This document shows, one piece after another, positions 8,778-18,330 of a stretch of 64,000 nt of DNA. A program made the translations under genes and the position numbers. Each line of letters starts with the position of its first letter. Within the stretch, counting starts at the first letter, position 1. The notes beneath the pieces were generated by a model. It searched no databases, was not told the origin of the DNA, and saw nothing but the letters and a program-made list of their open reading frames with translations. Origin of the DNA: Saprospiraceae bacterium (GTDB lineage: Bacteria > Bacteroidota > Bacteroidia > Chitinophagales > Saprospiraceae); assembly GCA_016718205.1 (NCBI GenBank), contig JADKEB010000034.1, positions 372,001 through 436,000 of the forward strand, read 5' to 3'.

Positions 8778-8808
8778 CCGCCACTTATTCAATGACTGCC
8801 GCCACTTA
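8778..8808 (+). promoter_or_regulatory. Direct repeat CCGCCACTTA x2, 21 bp apart: candidate LytTR-type site
   Basis: CCGCCACTTA occurs at 8778-8787 and again at 8799-8808, start-to-start 21 bp, two helical turns. LytTR response regulators bind paired direct repeats with this spacing. The repeats lie 35-65 bp before a perfect -7 box and stand out as GC-rich in an AT-rich spacer. A LytTR regulator is encoded at 13422-14168. The link is inference. Confidence 0.5.
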
Positions 8809-8842
8809 CTATTTGTGACTTTTTTCGGAGTTCAATTGCTCA

Positions 8843-8850
8843 TAGATTTG
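8843..8850 (+). promoter_or_regulatory. -7 box for the 8912-10031 gene pair
   Basis: TAGATTTG matches TAnnTTTG and predicts transcription starting near 8857, about 55 nt before the ATG at 8912. The spacer 8593-8911 holds no gene. Confidence 0.55.
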
Positions 8851-8911
8851 TGATTGATGTTATCACATTAACATAAAAATATTTATCACCATTTTTTTAA
8901 CATCTTTTAAA

Positions 8912-9190
8912 ATGAAACCTTTAGAAACACACTTAAAAACTCAAATCAACTACTTGGATTTGCAAAACTCAAAAAGTATTACAAAACCTAAAAGTAGAAA
9001 TTTTTTAACCAAACACCAATTGTTTACCACGCTGGTCATTCTATTGATAATACTGATAGCATATTATTTTTCCCGATCTGTTTGGATAGCGATCATGATT
9101 AGCGCAGGAATATATACATTGTACACATTGATCTTGTGGGTGAGATCACTGCTAAATCATGATTTTGATTTAAGTAAACTTAAGTTTTGA
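8912..9190 (+). CDS. Small two-helix membrane protein, unknown
   Basis: A 92-residue protein not recognised from any family. A basic, soluble N-terminal third (about 1-37) precedes two hydrophobic segments (about 38-55, LFTTLVILLIILIAYYF; about 58-80, WIAIMISAGIYTLYTLILWV) and a short tail. It ends 1 nt before the next ATG, so it is cotranscribed and possibly translationally coupled with the hydrolase-like gene. The upstream region carries a candidate LytTR-type direct repeat and a -7 box. A membrane anchor or partner for the hydrolase-like protein is possible. Confidence 0.6.
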   Translation: MKPLETHLKTQINYLDLQNSKSITKPKSRNFLTKHQLFTTLVILLIILIAYYFSRSVWIAIMISAGIYTLYTLILWVRSLLNHDFDLSKLKF

Positions 9191-9191
9191 T

Positions 9192-10031
9192 ATGAATAAG
9201 GAAGCATTAGGATTTGATAATGGACCCATAGTCAATAGGGTTGTAAAGTATGTACATGATACATCTATGGAAATGTGCATTTTTGTACCTAATTGGAGGG
9301 CTAAAATGCATCATTGGGATGGATTTTGTGATCACATAAGCCAATATTATAATCTGGAATACTTCGAAACGAGAGAAAAACCTAACACCATCTCCAAAGC
9401 CACGTCAATCGACTATAATAATGTCCATGCGGCAATGGATATCATCAATTATCTCAATACTCATCTCTGTATAAACTATCACTTGATTTTGTGTTCTTTT
9501 TCTGTACCATTGGTATTAAGTAAGTGGGAAGAGCTTATCTGCAAGCCCAAAAGCCTGACTTTGATCTGTCCGATCACACATGTTTCACTGCCTTGGCCGG
9601 TAAGATTATTTTCTTCTATACCCAATGCAACGCTGCCATACATGCATCAAATGGTATTTAATCTGGCCAATAGGACAAGTGCCATAAGACCGATTTGCAA
9701 AAACCATTTGGATTTATTTAAAGGGGGAAATATTAAAGAACTCAGTCATTTCCAATCTTCAGTAAGAGAGGTTTTAAAGTTGAAAATATCCCATGATCTA
9801 TTTGAAAAAGTGTCTGTACCTACATTGATTGTCAAACCTATGTCAGATAAAATACACAGACCAGGTATTTGCCATAAAATATACAAGACTATTAAGAACT
9901 CAGTATTACATGAGGTAGATAATTTCAGGGATGCTCATAGCGTAGATGTAGCCAGGGAAGTTCAAGGTTTTATAGCTGGTAATATCGAAACCAAGGAAAT
10001 AATGTTCAAACACAATCAATCATTGATTTAA
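9192..10031 (+). CDS. Alpha/beta-hydrolase-like protein with atypical nucleophile elbow
   Basis: A 279-residue protein with an alpha/beta-hydrolase outline. Strand-helix segments such as MCIFVPNWRAKMHHWDGF match the HG-loop region (VPGWRAKMHHWD), LILCSFSVPLVL aligns with the nucleophile elbow, PTLIVKPMSDKIHRP with the acid loop and NFRDAHSVD with the histidine. The elbow reads S-F-S-V-P instead of GxSxG, so the small residues that normally flank the serine are missing. A Ser-Asp-His triad is still conceivable. It follows the small membrane protein by 1 nt. The substrate is unknown; a non-catalytic role is possible. Confidence 0.6.
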   Translation: MNKEALGFDNGPIVNRVVKYVHDTSMEMCIFVPNWRAKMHHWDGFCDHISQYYNLEYFETREKPNTISKATSIDYNNVHAAMDIINYLNTHLCINYHLILCSFSVPLVLSKWEELICKPKSLTLICPITHVSLPWPVRLFSSIPNATLPYMHQMVFNLANRTSAIRPICKNHLDLFKGGNIKELSHFQSSVREVLKLKISHDLFEKVSVPTLIVKPMSDKIHRPGICHKIYKTIKNSVLHEVDNFRDAHSVDVAREVQGFIAGNIETKEIMFKHNQSLI

Positions 10032-10285
10032 TACCTAAAACCGCAAAATAAGCACATGTCAAAAACAAGTAAGTCACTCTGCATACCCCAATTGCTGTGA
10101 TTAAAATCAGTCGACTTGGAATTTGCCTTGAGACTTGGAATAAAGAGTTTAGTGACAAACCAATTGGCTACTGTTGGAAGCTGTAAAGAAAGTAATTCTC
10201 TTATGTATGATTATATTGATCATGAAGAGTTCCAGTTCGTTTATTTATTTTCAGTTTTGATTACAATCAACATTTTACATTGAGT

Positions 10286-10293
10286 TAATTTTG
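10286..10293 (+). promoter_or_regulatory. -7 box for the sensor kinase gene
   Basis: TAATTTTG matches TAnnTTTG, 36 nt before the TTG start at 10330. The spacer 10032-10329 otherwise shows no gene. Confidence 0.45.
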
Positions 10294-10329
10294 TAATTTC
10301 CCCTTTTTTATCAAATTAAGTTAATTGTA

Positions 10330-13300
10330 TTGAAAGGATGGTTTATTATCTATTTTCTGATACTAATGCATACTGATACAGATGCACAAAATCTTCATTT
10401 CAAAACTTATACCACCAAAGATGGTCTTTGTCAAAACAGTCCTTACAGTATTGCACAATCTCAGGATGGATTCATGTGGTTTGGTACACAGAATGGATTA
10501 AATCGGTTTGACAGCAAGACCTTTAAAAGGATTAGTTTTAAAAGCAGGGATAAAAAATTCAGACCTTCAGAAATGATCACTTCTTTGTATGTGGATTCAA
10601 AAGGAATGTTTTGGGTCGGCACTGTATCTGAAGTTTTTTTGTTCGACCATAAGTCAGATAGTATATTTCTTATTTCACAAAAATTTCCATTTTATAAGGC
10701 CCCATCTAATCTATGGACATACAAAATCAAAGAAAATGCTGAAGGCCAAATCATCATCTATCAGGCCGATAAAATACAAATAATCGATAAGTTAAAAGAA
10801 AAAGCCTTTGTTTTTGATAGCTCGACTTTTGGCTCCGATATAGTGGATATGGACGTCAGTTATGACAAGAGGTCGATTTATGTAGCAACAACAAAGCAAG
10901 TGTTTGTGATGAATGAACCAAATAAATGGAATCCGGTCATCGAGTCCAAATACATATTTACATCCGGTATCAGAGCAATCGGATCAGTGCATAATGAAAT
11001 ATGGATCATCACTACTGATAACAAGATAAGAATATGGGACACCAAAAACCGAAACCTAAAAACATTTAATGAAATATACCCTGCAATAAAGCTTCCCACC
11101 GATCCGGTAAAAGTACATCAGAGCAAAGACAAATCAATATGGTTGGGTACGAGAACTCAGGGAATAGTAAAAATCGATCCCTTATTGAAAAAAGGTACCA
11201 TAGCCGGAGCTTCTCCTGATCTGAATGGTTTGCAAAAAAACTTCATTTTAAGTTTTTATACCAACACCCAAGGCATCACATGAATTGGTGTCAGTGGCGC
11301 AGGCATCTCAAAATATGATCCCGCAAGTCAGCAGTTTGCGTTATGGCGCGTGCATGATCCAATTGGGTCAAAAGAAGTTCCTGACAATTTTATTACTGCT
11401 GTTTTTACCGATGACGGCACTCAATTTTATCTTTCTACAATGACTGGAGGATTGCTTTTGCTCAATGTAAAATCCAACGAATATTCTTACCACATTCCGC
11501 CAGAAGGCCAACAATACAAGACTGATGCCCGCAATATGTACACTATAGTCAAAGGTGATAAAAAAACGTTATGGCTGGCAACCTGGGGTGGACTTTGCTC
11601 ATTTGATATACATACTAAACAGTTCCAACTTTTTAATGATACTGACGGCAAAACAATACAGCTTTCATCCTTAATCAAAATAAAAGGTCAAAATAAGCTT
11701 TTTGTGGCAGGATATAAGATGGGTTTCCGATATTTTAATATAGATACTAAGACCTGGGAAATGATAAAAGATCCTGAAAACAATGTGACAAAAAATGCGC
11801 TGTACCGAGGACGTCATATGCTCCAGCTCAACAATGAAGAGTTGCTCATAGGGACGGAGACAGGAGGACTAACAAAATACAACTTGAAGACAGGTATTTT
11901 TACAGGATTTCCGCAGTTCAAAAACGTTTCAGGTCATTGTTCACATTTCAGTATAACGCCTCAATACTGGTGGATCGGTACAAATGGAGGATTGATTCAA
12001 GCTGATGCAAAAAGTCAAAAGATAATTAAAGTATGGACTGTAGATGATGGGCTGTCAGATCAAGTCATATATGCTGTACTTGACGATCAACATGGAAATA
12101 TATGGGTAAGTACCAACAAAGGAATCAATATGGTCAATCCGAAAACTAAAATATGTTACAAATATTCTGAAGAAGATGGCCTCCAGGGTTCAGAATTTAA
12201 TACAGCAGCATGTACAAATGACCCTGATGGTAATCTTTGGTTTGGTGGACTAGACGGGCTTAACAGGATCGATAAAAACTTTTCTCCAATTACGCAGATT
12301 TCTCCAAAACCTCTCATTACAAAAAATTCAATTGTTCAACGAAGAATATCGGTCAACTTTAAATACTCCTTACCTTAATGAAATTATAATAGAACCCGGC
12401 AATACCTTCTTTAACATTGAATACCAGGCACCTAATTTTTCTCAATCTGAAAATATCGTTTACCGGCATCGATTAATAGGCTTTGACACCAACTGGATCA
12501 ATACAGGCAATAGAAATTATGTAAATTATACTCAACTTAGACCCGGGTCTTATACATTTGAAGTGTTTGCTGCCAACTCAAATCTAAAATGGTCAGATCT
12601 ACCGGCTAAATTAAATATCACCATCTTACCTCAATGGTATGAAACAAAAATATTTTATTGGGTGAGTTCATTGATCTTACTCACATTCCTGACACTTCTC
12701 TACAAGTATAGAATTTCTTTCATTAAAAACGAAGCCGCATTAAAAAGTAAGCTTTCCGAAACCGAAATGGCTGCTTTTAAGGCTCAGATGAATCCTCATT
12801 TCATTTTCAATTGTATCAATAGCATCGATGCTTACATACATATCAATGATAAGTATCACGCATCAATGTATCTAAACAAGTTTGCCAAATTGATTCGAAA
12901 TATACTTGACTCAAGTAAAGAAAATTTGGTGAAGCTGCATAAAGATATCGATACTATGTTTTTGTATATTCAACTCGAGGAAATGAGGACAGAAAATAAA
13001 TTTAAAACAGACATCATTATTGATCCTCGGTTGCATGACATGGATATATGGGTCCCTTCATTGCTTGTTCAGCCATATATTGAAAATGCTATCATTCATG
13101 GATTACGCAATTTAGAAGGAAACGACGGTGTGTTAAAATGGTATATTTTTCTAGAAAATGACTCGGTCAAATATGTAATTGAAGACAACGGTATAGGCAG
13201 AGCTGAGGCATCTCGAATTGCAAAAAACAAAAAGCTTTCATATGGGATTCAACTGAGTGAAGATCGGCTAAAGTTATTTAACAAAGGGAAAGAAAACCAT

Positions 13301-13381
13301 GTCATCATTACCGATCTGAAAGATGCGGCAGGCAAGCCCTGTGGCACCAAAGTAGAAGTTTATGTAAAAATCAATAATTGA
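10330..13381 (+). pseudogene. LytS-type sensor histidine kinase with beta-propeller sensor, broken by a stop codon and a frameshift
   Basis: Joined together the pieces give a protein of about 1016 residues: signal peptide (start TTG 10330), two-component-type propeller repeats (many WxGT and DxxGxLW-like motifs), a Y_Y_Y domain (about 690-755), one transmembrane helix (IFYWVSSLILLTFLTLLY) and a His_kinase domain with phosphoacceptor NPHFIFN followed by an HATPase (DNGIGRAEA). Two lesions interrupt it. TGA at 11281-11283 stands where the repeat expects Trp (GIT*IGVSGAGISKYD). An extra A in the A6 run at 12321-12326 shifts the frame; removing one A restores PLITKIQLFNEEYRS. It is followed by its response regulator 40 nt later. 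Real decay or sequencing errors are both possible. Confidence 0.85.
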
Positions 13382-13421
13382 CCAATAATTGACCAATTAA
13401 TTATTTTAGGTAATATCTGAA

Positions 13422-14168
13422 ATGATCAAAGCAATCATCATTGATGACGAAGAAAAAGGTAGAGTGGTGCTTAAACAAAAACTGGCAGATCACTGTCCGA
13501 GTGTACTGGTAGTGTGCGAAGCATCAAATGGCGAAGAGGGCAAAGTGGCCATTTTGGAGCACCATCCTGATCTTGTATTTTTAGATATTGAAATGCCGAG
13601 GATGAATGGTTTTGAAATGCTCAATAATCTTTCAGAAAAAAACTTTCATCTTATATTTACCACGGCTTATGACCATTATGCGATCAAGGCGATAAAGTAC
13701 GCTGCTTTCGACTATTTGCTCAAACCAATAGATATTGAAGAATTGAAAGTGGCAGTAAATAAAATTAGCGAGCCTAAAAACAGTAATACAAAAAGTCAAG
13801 TAGAGCAACTTCAGGAAAATATCAAAAACCCATTATTGTCACTTAATAAATTGGCCATACCCACAATAGACGGATTAAATTTTTATAATATTACTGAAAT
13901 AGTATTATTTGAGGCCAATAGTAACTATACCTATTTGCATTTTTATGATGGCAAAAAGGTTCTGGCATCCCGAACCCTTAAAGAGTTTGAAGAGTTACTC
14001 CCGGAAGAAACTTTTTTCAGACCACATCACTCGCACATCGTTAATATTAATTACATAAGTCGATATATCAAGGGAGAAGGCGGCCAAATAGTTTTATCCA
14101 ACGGAATGACAGTAGACGTGTCCCGAAGGAAAAAAATGGACCTAATGAAGATGATCGGACAATTTTAA
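13422..14168 (+). CDS. LytTR family response regulator
   Basis: A 248-residue LytR/AlgR-type regulator. The receiver domain (about 1-118) has acidic residues D8-D9, phosphoacceptor D55 in LVFLDIEMPRMNG, and Lys in DYLLKP (about 105). The C-terminal LytTR DNA-binding domain (about 148-245) ends in NINYISRYIKGEGGQIVLSNG and VSRRKK, as in the family. The partner kinase gene just upstream is broken, so the regulator may be orphaned. LytTR proteins bind paired direct repeats; one such pair lies at 8778-8808. An 11-bp tandem duplication covers the kinase stop codon in the short spacer before this gene. Confidence 0.92.
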   Translation: MIKAIIIDDEEKGRVVLKQKLADHCPSVLVVCEASNGEEGKVAILEHHPDLVFLDIEMPRMNGFEMLNNLSEKNFHLIFTTAYDHYAIKAIKYAAFDYLLKPIDIEELKVAVNKISEPKNSNTKSQVEQLQENIKNPLLSLNKLAIPTIDGLNFYNITEIVLFEANSNYTYLHFYDGKKVLASRTLKEFEELLPEETFFRPHHSHIVNINYISRYIKGEGGQIVLSNGMTVDVSRRKKMDLMKMIGQF

Positions 14169-14324
14169 AGATTCTTATTAGAGTATGTTTAGAGTATTTA
14201 TGTTGTTCCTATTTATATTCCCAAGACAAATACTTTTTTAAATTAAAGCGGTATACGTAAGTAATATAATATCAGAGTATGAGAAAATACTGGCATAAAA
14301 TATTTAAATATTGAAATAGATGCA

Positions 14325-14332
14325 TATATTTG
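14325..14332 (+). promoter_or_regulatory. -7 box for the 14391 membrane protein
   Basis: TATATTTG matches TAnnTTTG and lies 58 nt before the ATG at 14391. Confidence 0.45.
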
Positions 14333-14390
14333 TGGTACAATTAGGAACAAAACAAAATATTTATTAACCAACTTTTAAAATTTTACAATT

Positions 14391-14774
14391 ATGAGTGCAA
14401 AAAACCTTATCATCAGCAGCGTAGTGGGCAGCTTGGTTTACTTTTTATTAGGATGGGTATTTTACGGGATGTTATTTACTAATATTTATCCACCTTCAGA
14501 CGACCAAAATATGGTATTTGTGTATTTGGGATGCCTTACATTTTGTGTCCTGGTATCTTATGTCTTTCTACAGTGGGCCGGTATCAGTGATATGGCTTCA
14601 GGAGCAAAAGCAGGAGGAATTATTGGGTTGCTTTATGGTGCCGGCATGAATTTTTTCATGTATTCCAATATGGCGGCAAATTATCAGAACATAGTTACCG
14701 ATATCATCATCAATGCCATTATGGGAGCCATAGCTGGTGCCGTAATAGCTTTGGTGATCAGCAAAATCAAATAA
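14391..14774 (+). CDS. Four-helix small membrane protein (DUF1761-like)
   Basis: A 127-residue, almost wholly hydrophobic protein with four predicted membrane segments (about 6-28, 43-63, 72-92, 103-124). The start NLIISSVVGSLVYFLLGWVFYGMLF and the Gly/Ala-rich last helices resemble DUF1761-type proteins of unknown function; the assignment is tentative. It has its own -7 box and no close neighbour on the same strand. It converges with the FMN reductase gene. Confidence 0.65.
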   Translation: MSAKNLIISSVVGSLVYFLLGWVFYGMLFTNIYPPSDDQNMVFVYLGCLTFCVLVSYVFLQWAGISDMASGAKAGGIIGLLYGAGMNFFMYSNMAANYQNIVTDIIINAIMGAIAGAVIALVISKIK

Positions 14775-14814
14775 TACGTATCTGTTTAATTGACTTTCGT
14801 CAGAGTAAGCAACA

Positions 14815-15351
14815 TCAGGATTCCATTTTTGATTTGACCTCCGCTATGAGTTGGTCAAAGGATGCTTTATATTCGGGCTGAATAATTCCTGAATCTTCAG
14901 TAAAGTTTTTGTGGAATTCGGGCAATGAATAAGTAGCCACGACGTTTGCATCATGGAAAGAGAATCTGGTACCTGCTGTTTCCAAAACGGTTTTTCCACC
15001 TCTTACACCTGGTGATGTGGCCATCAGGATGACAGGTTTACCCTGAAATGTCTTTGAGTTGACCCTTGATGCCCAGTCAAATATGTTTTTAAATGCTGTG
15101 CTATAGCTGCCGTTGTGTTCTGCAAGAGAGATTATTATCAAATCAGCTTCTCCCAGGAGGCGCACAAACTCTTTGGCCGTCTCCGGATGTCCCGATTGGG
15201 ACTCCCGATCCACTGAAAATATGGGCATCTCAAAATCATTGAGATCGATCAAAATAATGTCTGCGTTTTCAAAAAATGAAGCCGCGTAAGCAGCGAGTTT
15301 TTTATTGATACTGTTTTTGCTATTACTAGCACCGAATGCAAGTATTTTCAT
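14815..15351 (-). CDS. NADPH-dependent FMN reductase family protein
   Basis: A 178-residue flavodoxin-like protein. It begins MKILAFGASNSKNSINKKLA, where the GASNSKNSIN loop binds the FMN phosphate, and carries EHNGSYSTAFKNIFDW, the conserved E(Y/H)NGSxxxxLKNxxDW motif of NAD(P)H:FMN/quinone reductases, then PVILMATSPGVRGG. It probably reduces FMN, quinones or other electrophiles in the cytoplasm. The ORF extends upstream to 15438, but the ATG at 15351 is exactly where the family begins. Confidence 0.9.
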   Translation of the reverse strand: MKILAFGASNSKNSINKKLAAYAASFFENADIILIDLNDFEMPIFSVDRESQSGHPETAKEFVRLLGEADLIIISLAEHNGSYSTAFKNIFDWASRVNSKTFQGKPVILMATSPGVRGGKTVLETAGTRFSFHDANVVATYSLPEFHKNFTEDSGIIQPEYKASFDQLIAEVKSKMES

Positions 15352-15512
15352 AAGATATAAATATAAAGGTTTAAAATCCACTCTAGAACATTTGTTGTAA
15401 CAAATAAATACAAGAGATGTTTGGTAACGCATCAACAAAGCAAGTTATTAAGTAAAATTTATATTATCATAAAAAATTCTTATAAAATATTTTTTATATT
15501 CAAAATAACAGA

Positions 15513-15520
15513 TACTTTTG
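15513..15520 (+). promoter_or_regulatory. -7 box for the haloperoxidase gene
   Basis: TACTTTTG matches TAnnTTTG and gives a leader of about 15 nt before the ATG at 15542, supporting that start. Confidence 0.5.
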
Positions 15521-15541
15521 TCCGAAATTAAATCTTGTGAT

Positions 15542-16945
15542 ATGAAAACGAAAAAATTATTTTATCTATTATTGATTTTTGCCGGATTGATGCTTACCAT
15601 TTCATCTTGTAAAAAAGATGCAACGGACGACCAGAAGGAAACCACATTCAAGGCAGTAAATAAGTTTGACCATGCTGTAGCACACGAATGGAATAGTGTC
15701 TTCCTTGAAATAGAGAGACATGCAGCAGGATACAGACCATGTCCGACAGCTGACGTTTTGGGTTATATCGGACTCTCCGTTTATGAAGCTTGTATTACTG
15801 GGATGCCGGAGTATGCATCATTGGCACATTTATATACTGGCCTGAGCGTACCAAGTGTACAGCCAAACCAGGAGTATCACTGGCCAACGGTGGTGAATGC
15901 ATCCAACAATTTCCTCTACAGCAGATTGTTTCCTGATGTGGACCCTTCACAGTTCAGCAAAATAAAGGCCCTGAATGATAAAAATGAAAAACAATTTTTA
16001 GCTGAGGCCGGACAGGAAACATTTTACAGATCAAAAAATCACGGAGAGGCTGTGGCAGCTGGAATTTGGGAATGGATGAAAGGAGACGTTGCTACATTTG
16101 CAGGATATAAGGATCCGTTTAAAGAAAATGTATGGAGAGAAAAAAGAAATGAAAAAGGGGCTTGGATACCTACAGTACCGGGACCAGGAGAAGGTATGTT
16201 TCCTTTCTGGCATAAAGCAAGAACCCTTGCCATAAAATCCGACCTCAGAGTATGCCGCCATTACAAAGATTATGTAGGTGAATACAGCGACAAACCGGGT
16301 TCTCCGTTATATACACAGGCACTGGAAGTCATGGTTCAAAACACCCCTTCACTCTCATATCAGACAGAATGGGTAGGTGAATTCTGGAGTGATGATTTGC
16401 TTGGCCTGACATTTAGCCCTCCATCCAGATGGATCGCAATAGCTGATCAGGTCGTGGTAAATGAAAAGGCTAACCTTGAAGATGCATTATTGGTAAACAC
16501 AAAAGTGGGTATCGCACTGCATGATGCAGCAGTAGGTGCATGGACTTCCAAATATGTGTATAATCTTGAAAGACCGGAAACTTATATAAAAAGACTGATA
16601 GATCCTAACTGGGAACCTAACCTGGACAATCCGCTGACTGGCGACAGAGGTATCTCTCCTTCATTTCCTGCGTACCCATCAGGACACGCTACTTTTGGAG
16701 CTGCAGCTGCTGAAGCCATTGCCAGCGTTTTTGGTTATTCATATGGTATGACTGATAATTGCCACCGAAACAGATCTGAATTTTCAGGGTATCCGCGCAC
16801 TTTCACGAGTTTTTATGAAATGGCACTTGAGAATGCATGGTCGAGAGTTCCACTAGGAGTGCATTACAGAATGGATGCAGAAGAAGGCATGAGATACGGA
16901 ACTGAAATAGGAAGAGCTGTCAATAGATTGCCTTGGAAAAAATAA
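15542..16945 (+). CDS. Vanadium-dependent haloperoxidase/PAP2-fold lipoprotein
   Basis: A 467-residue exported lipoprotein. The signal peptide (MKTKKLFYLLLIFAGLML) ends in TISSCKKD, a lipobox with Cys at about residue 23. The C-terminal half has the vanadate/phosphate pocket of the haloperoxidase-PAP2 superfamily: KYVYNLERPETYIKR (Lys and Arg), PAYPSGHATFG (SGH) and SRVPLGVHYRMDAEEG (Arg and His). These enzymes oxidise halides with peroxide or act as phosphatases; sequence alone does not decide. The in-frame ORF begins at 15518, but the ATG at 15542 starts the signal peptide and follows the -7 box. A terminator lies downstream. Confidence 0.88.
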   Translation: MKTKKLFYLLLIFAGLMLTISSCKKDATDDQKETTFKAVNKFDHAVAHEWNSVFLEIERHAAGYRPCPTADVLGYIGLSVYEACITGMPEYASLAHLYTGLSVPSVQPNQEYHWPTVVNASNNFLYSRLFPDVDPSQFSKIKALNDKNEKQFLAEAGQETFYRSKNHGEAVAAGIWEWMKGDVATFAGYKDPFKENVWREKRNEKGAWIPTVPGPGEGMFPFWHKARTLAIKSDLRVCRHYKDYVGEYSDKPGSPLYTQALEVMVQNTPSLSYQTEWVGEFWSDDLLGLTFSPPSRWIAIADQVVVNEKANLEDALLVNTKVGIALHDAAVGAWTSKYVYNLERPETYIKRLIDPNWEPNLDNPLTGDRGISPSFPAYPSGHATFGAAAAEAIASVFGYSYGMTDNCHRNRSEFSGYPRTFTSFYEMALENAWSRVPLGVHYRMDAEEGMRYGTEIGRAVNRLPWKK

Positions 16946-16965
16946 CTTTTCATTGATGTGATACG

Positions 16966-16995
16966 AAGGCCATTCAAATGAGTGGCCTTTGTTTA
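16966..16995 (+). terminator. Terminator after the haloperoxidase gene
   Basis: AAGGCCA (16966-16972) pairs with TGGCCTT (16983-16989) across a 10-nt loop, followed by TTGTTTATT. It lies 20 nt after the stop codon. Confidence 0.75.
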
Positions 16996-17064
16996 TTAGA
17001 CATGTGTATCAATGTCACTTAGTTATACCGACGAGAATTTATTTTGCAAAAAATTCTGTCGCCA

Positions 17065-17127
17065 TTATACTCAAAATGAATAAATTGATAAATTAAATTT
17101 TCGCAAACCAATTTATTTTGAGTATAA
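17065..17127. repeat. Long imperfect inverted repeat
   Basis: TTATACTCAAAATGAATAAATTG's complement is found, with a 4-nt gap, at 17109-17127 (CAATTTATTTTGAGTATAA). Just upstream, 17028-17062 holds a second imperfect palindrome (CGAC...AATTT/AAATT...GTCG). Part of a run of palindromes that fills the 16996-17259 spacer; no gene is present. Confidence 0.6.
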
Positions 17128-17141
17128 AGTATTTTTTCTTG

Positions 17142-17213
17142 TTTTTACCCATTCCTGCCTCGGCGTACCGTTGGGCAGGCAGGCTAAATCCTTCCCTTAG
17201 AAGGGAAAGACTT
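17142..17213. repeat. Interspersed repeat, copy 1 (CCTGCC/GGCAGG hairpin plus CTTCCCTT hairpin)
   Basis: A 72-bp element starts TTTTTACCCATTCCTGCC and continues with GGCAGGCAGGCTAAATCC and a CTTCCCTT/AAGGGAA hairpin. A clear second copy is at 24548-24622, and the GGCAGGCTAAA part recurs near 38750-38765. Confidence 0.7.
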
Positions 17214-17259
17214 CATAATATGGTTTTATCTAAACGACATTGACATGTATGTTGGAAAA

Positions 17260-18330
17260 TCAACAACCAAAATCTGACTTTGCCAATATCAGCCTATCTC
17301 CGGCAATAATATATCTGAATGACATATTAGGTTTTTTGTCAGCGATATGTAAGATATTTTTCCATGTAAGTCCATTGTCATCAGAGCGCATCAGGCTGTT
17401 ATTAGTAGTATAGTACAATTTGTTTTTATGAATAAATACGGACTGAATTCCTTGTTTGTTTTTTAGAACACTTTCAGCCGGATGATTTACCCAGGTTTTT
17501 CCATTGTCATTGGAGTACACCAGCATATTTCCAGGTTCTGTTGACATAAAAGAGGGAGCAGAAGACATTCTTTTTAAGACATAAAGTGTATTTCCTTCTT
17601 TAAACATTTGTACAGAATTATCATCATTGTTATGAAGTCCTATTTGGTCCTGAAGTGATTTTATGGGTGACCATGATTTCCCTTCATCATCAGACTGATG
17701 AATGCCGTTTATTCCAGTGACCATTAAAGCATTATTGTGTATCAGGATATTGTTTGCAAAACCGTATTGAAATTTTCTGTCCCAGCTTTTGCCCTTGTCG
17801 TCCGAGCGATACACTCCAAATTGAGTTGCCATAAAAAGATTTCCCTTGGAATCTTCCACAATTTTACTTATGCCATGTACACCTTCAGGGGTAGTGAGAG
17901 GTTGCCAGTAACCCGCATTGTTTTGTTTTCTTAATAAACCAATACCATAAACATGACTATATAAGCCTGAGGCACAAGAAAACATACCATAGACCCGGTT
18001 TTCATCTATTGGTTTTTGATTGATCAGGGCAGTCATTAGATTTTCTTGCTCTGCATTTGCAGAAGACAACATATTTATTTTATAGATTTCGGCTTTTTCT
18101 GTTCCAACAAACAGGTTGTTTTGATCGCTGCTTAGAGACAATATTTTTAAGTCTTTAGGAAGATAAACATCCAAAGAATTCCAGGTCTCTCCCTGATCAT
18201 CTGATAGAATGACTTGATCTTTAAAACTGTACGGTTTGGTTGCTTTTGTGGTGATCTCTTCCTGACGATCACCGGATGCACAATTGAAAAAAAAGAATGT
18301 TGATAACAAAACACTGTAAAACATTTTCAT
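17260..18330 (-). CDS. Asp-box (BNR/sialidase-type repeat) lipoprotein
   Basis: A 356-residue exported protein. The signal peptide MKMFYSVLLSTFFFFNCASG ends at a Cys that fits a Bacteroidota lipobox. At least five Asp-box motifs (S-x-D-x-G-x-T/S-W) are visible: SDDQGETW, SDDKGKSW, SDDEGKSW, SNDNGKTW and SDDNGLTW, spaced as in a beta-propeller. Such folds occur in sialidases, sortilin-like and photosystem-assembly (Ycf48) proteins; without catalytic residues no enzyme activity can be claimed. The ATG at 18330 begins the signal peptide; an upstream in-frame start at 18357 only adds a polar extension. It diverges from a membrane-bound regulator at 18468. Confidence 0.82.
   Translation of the reverse strand: MKMFYSVLLSTFFFFNCASGDRQEEITTKATKPYSFKDQVILSDDQGETWNSLDVYLPKDLKILSLSSDQNNLFVGTEKAEIYKINMLSSANAEQENLMTALINQKPIDENRVYGMFSCASGLYSHVYGIGLLRKQNNAGYWQPLTTPEGVHGISKIVEDSKGNLFMATQFGVYRSDDKGKSWDRKFQYGFANNILIHNNALMVTGINGIHQSDDEGKSWSPIKSLQDQIGLHNNDDNSVQMFKEGNTLYVLKRMSSAPSFMSTEPGNMLVYSNDNGKTWVNHPAESVLKNKQGIQSVFIHKNKLYYTTNNSLMRSDDNGLTWKNILHIADKKPNMSFRYIIAGDRLILAKSDFGC

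Noticed and set aside
10032..10329. Remnant gene or tRNA in the spacer before the sensor kinase
   Set aside because: No cloverleaf and no TTCGA-type loop could be found, and short open stretches (for example near 10203) match no family.
12321..12326. Programmed frameshift at A6 in the sensor kinase
   Set aside because: A +1 shift is required without the usual stop or slow codon at the site, the A run is short for transcriptional slippage, and a separate nonsense codon interrupts the same gene upstream.
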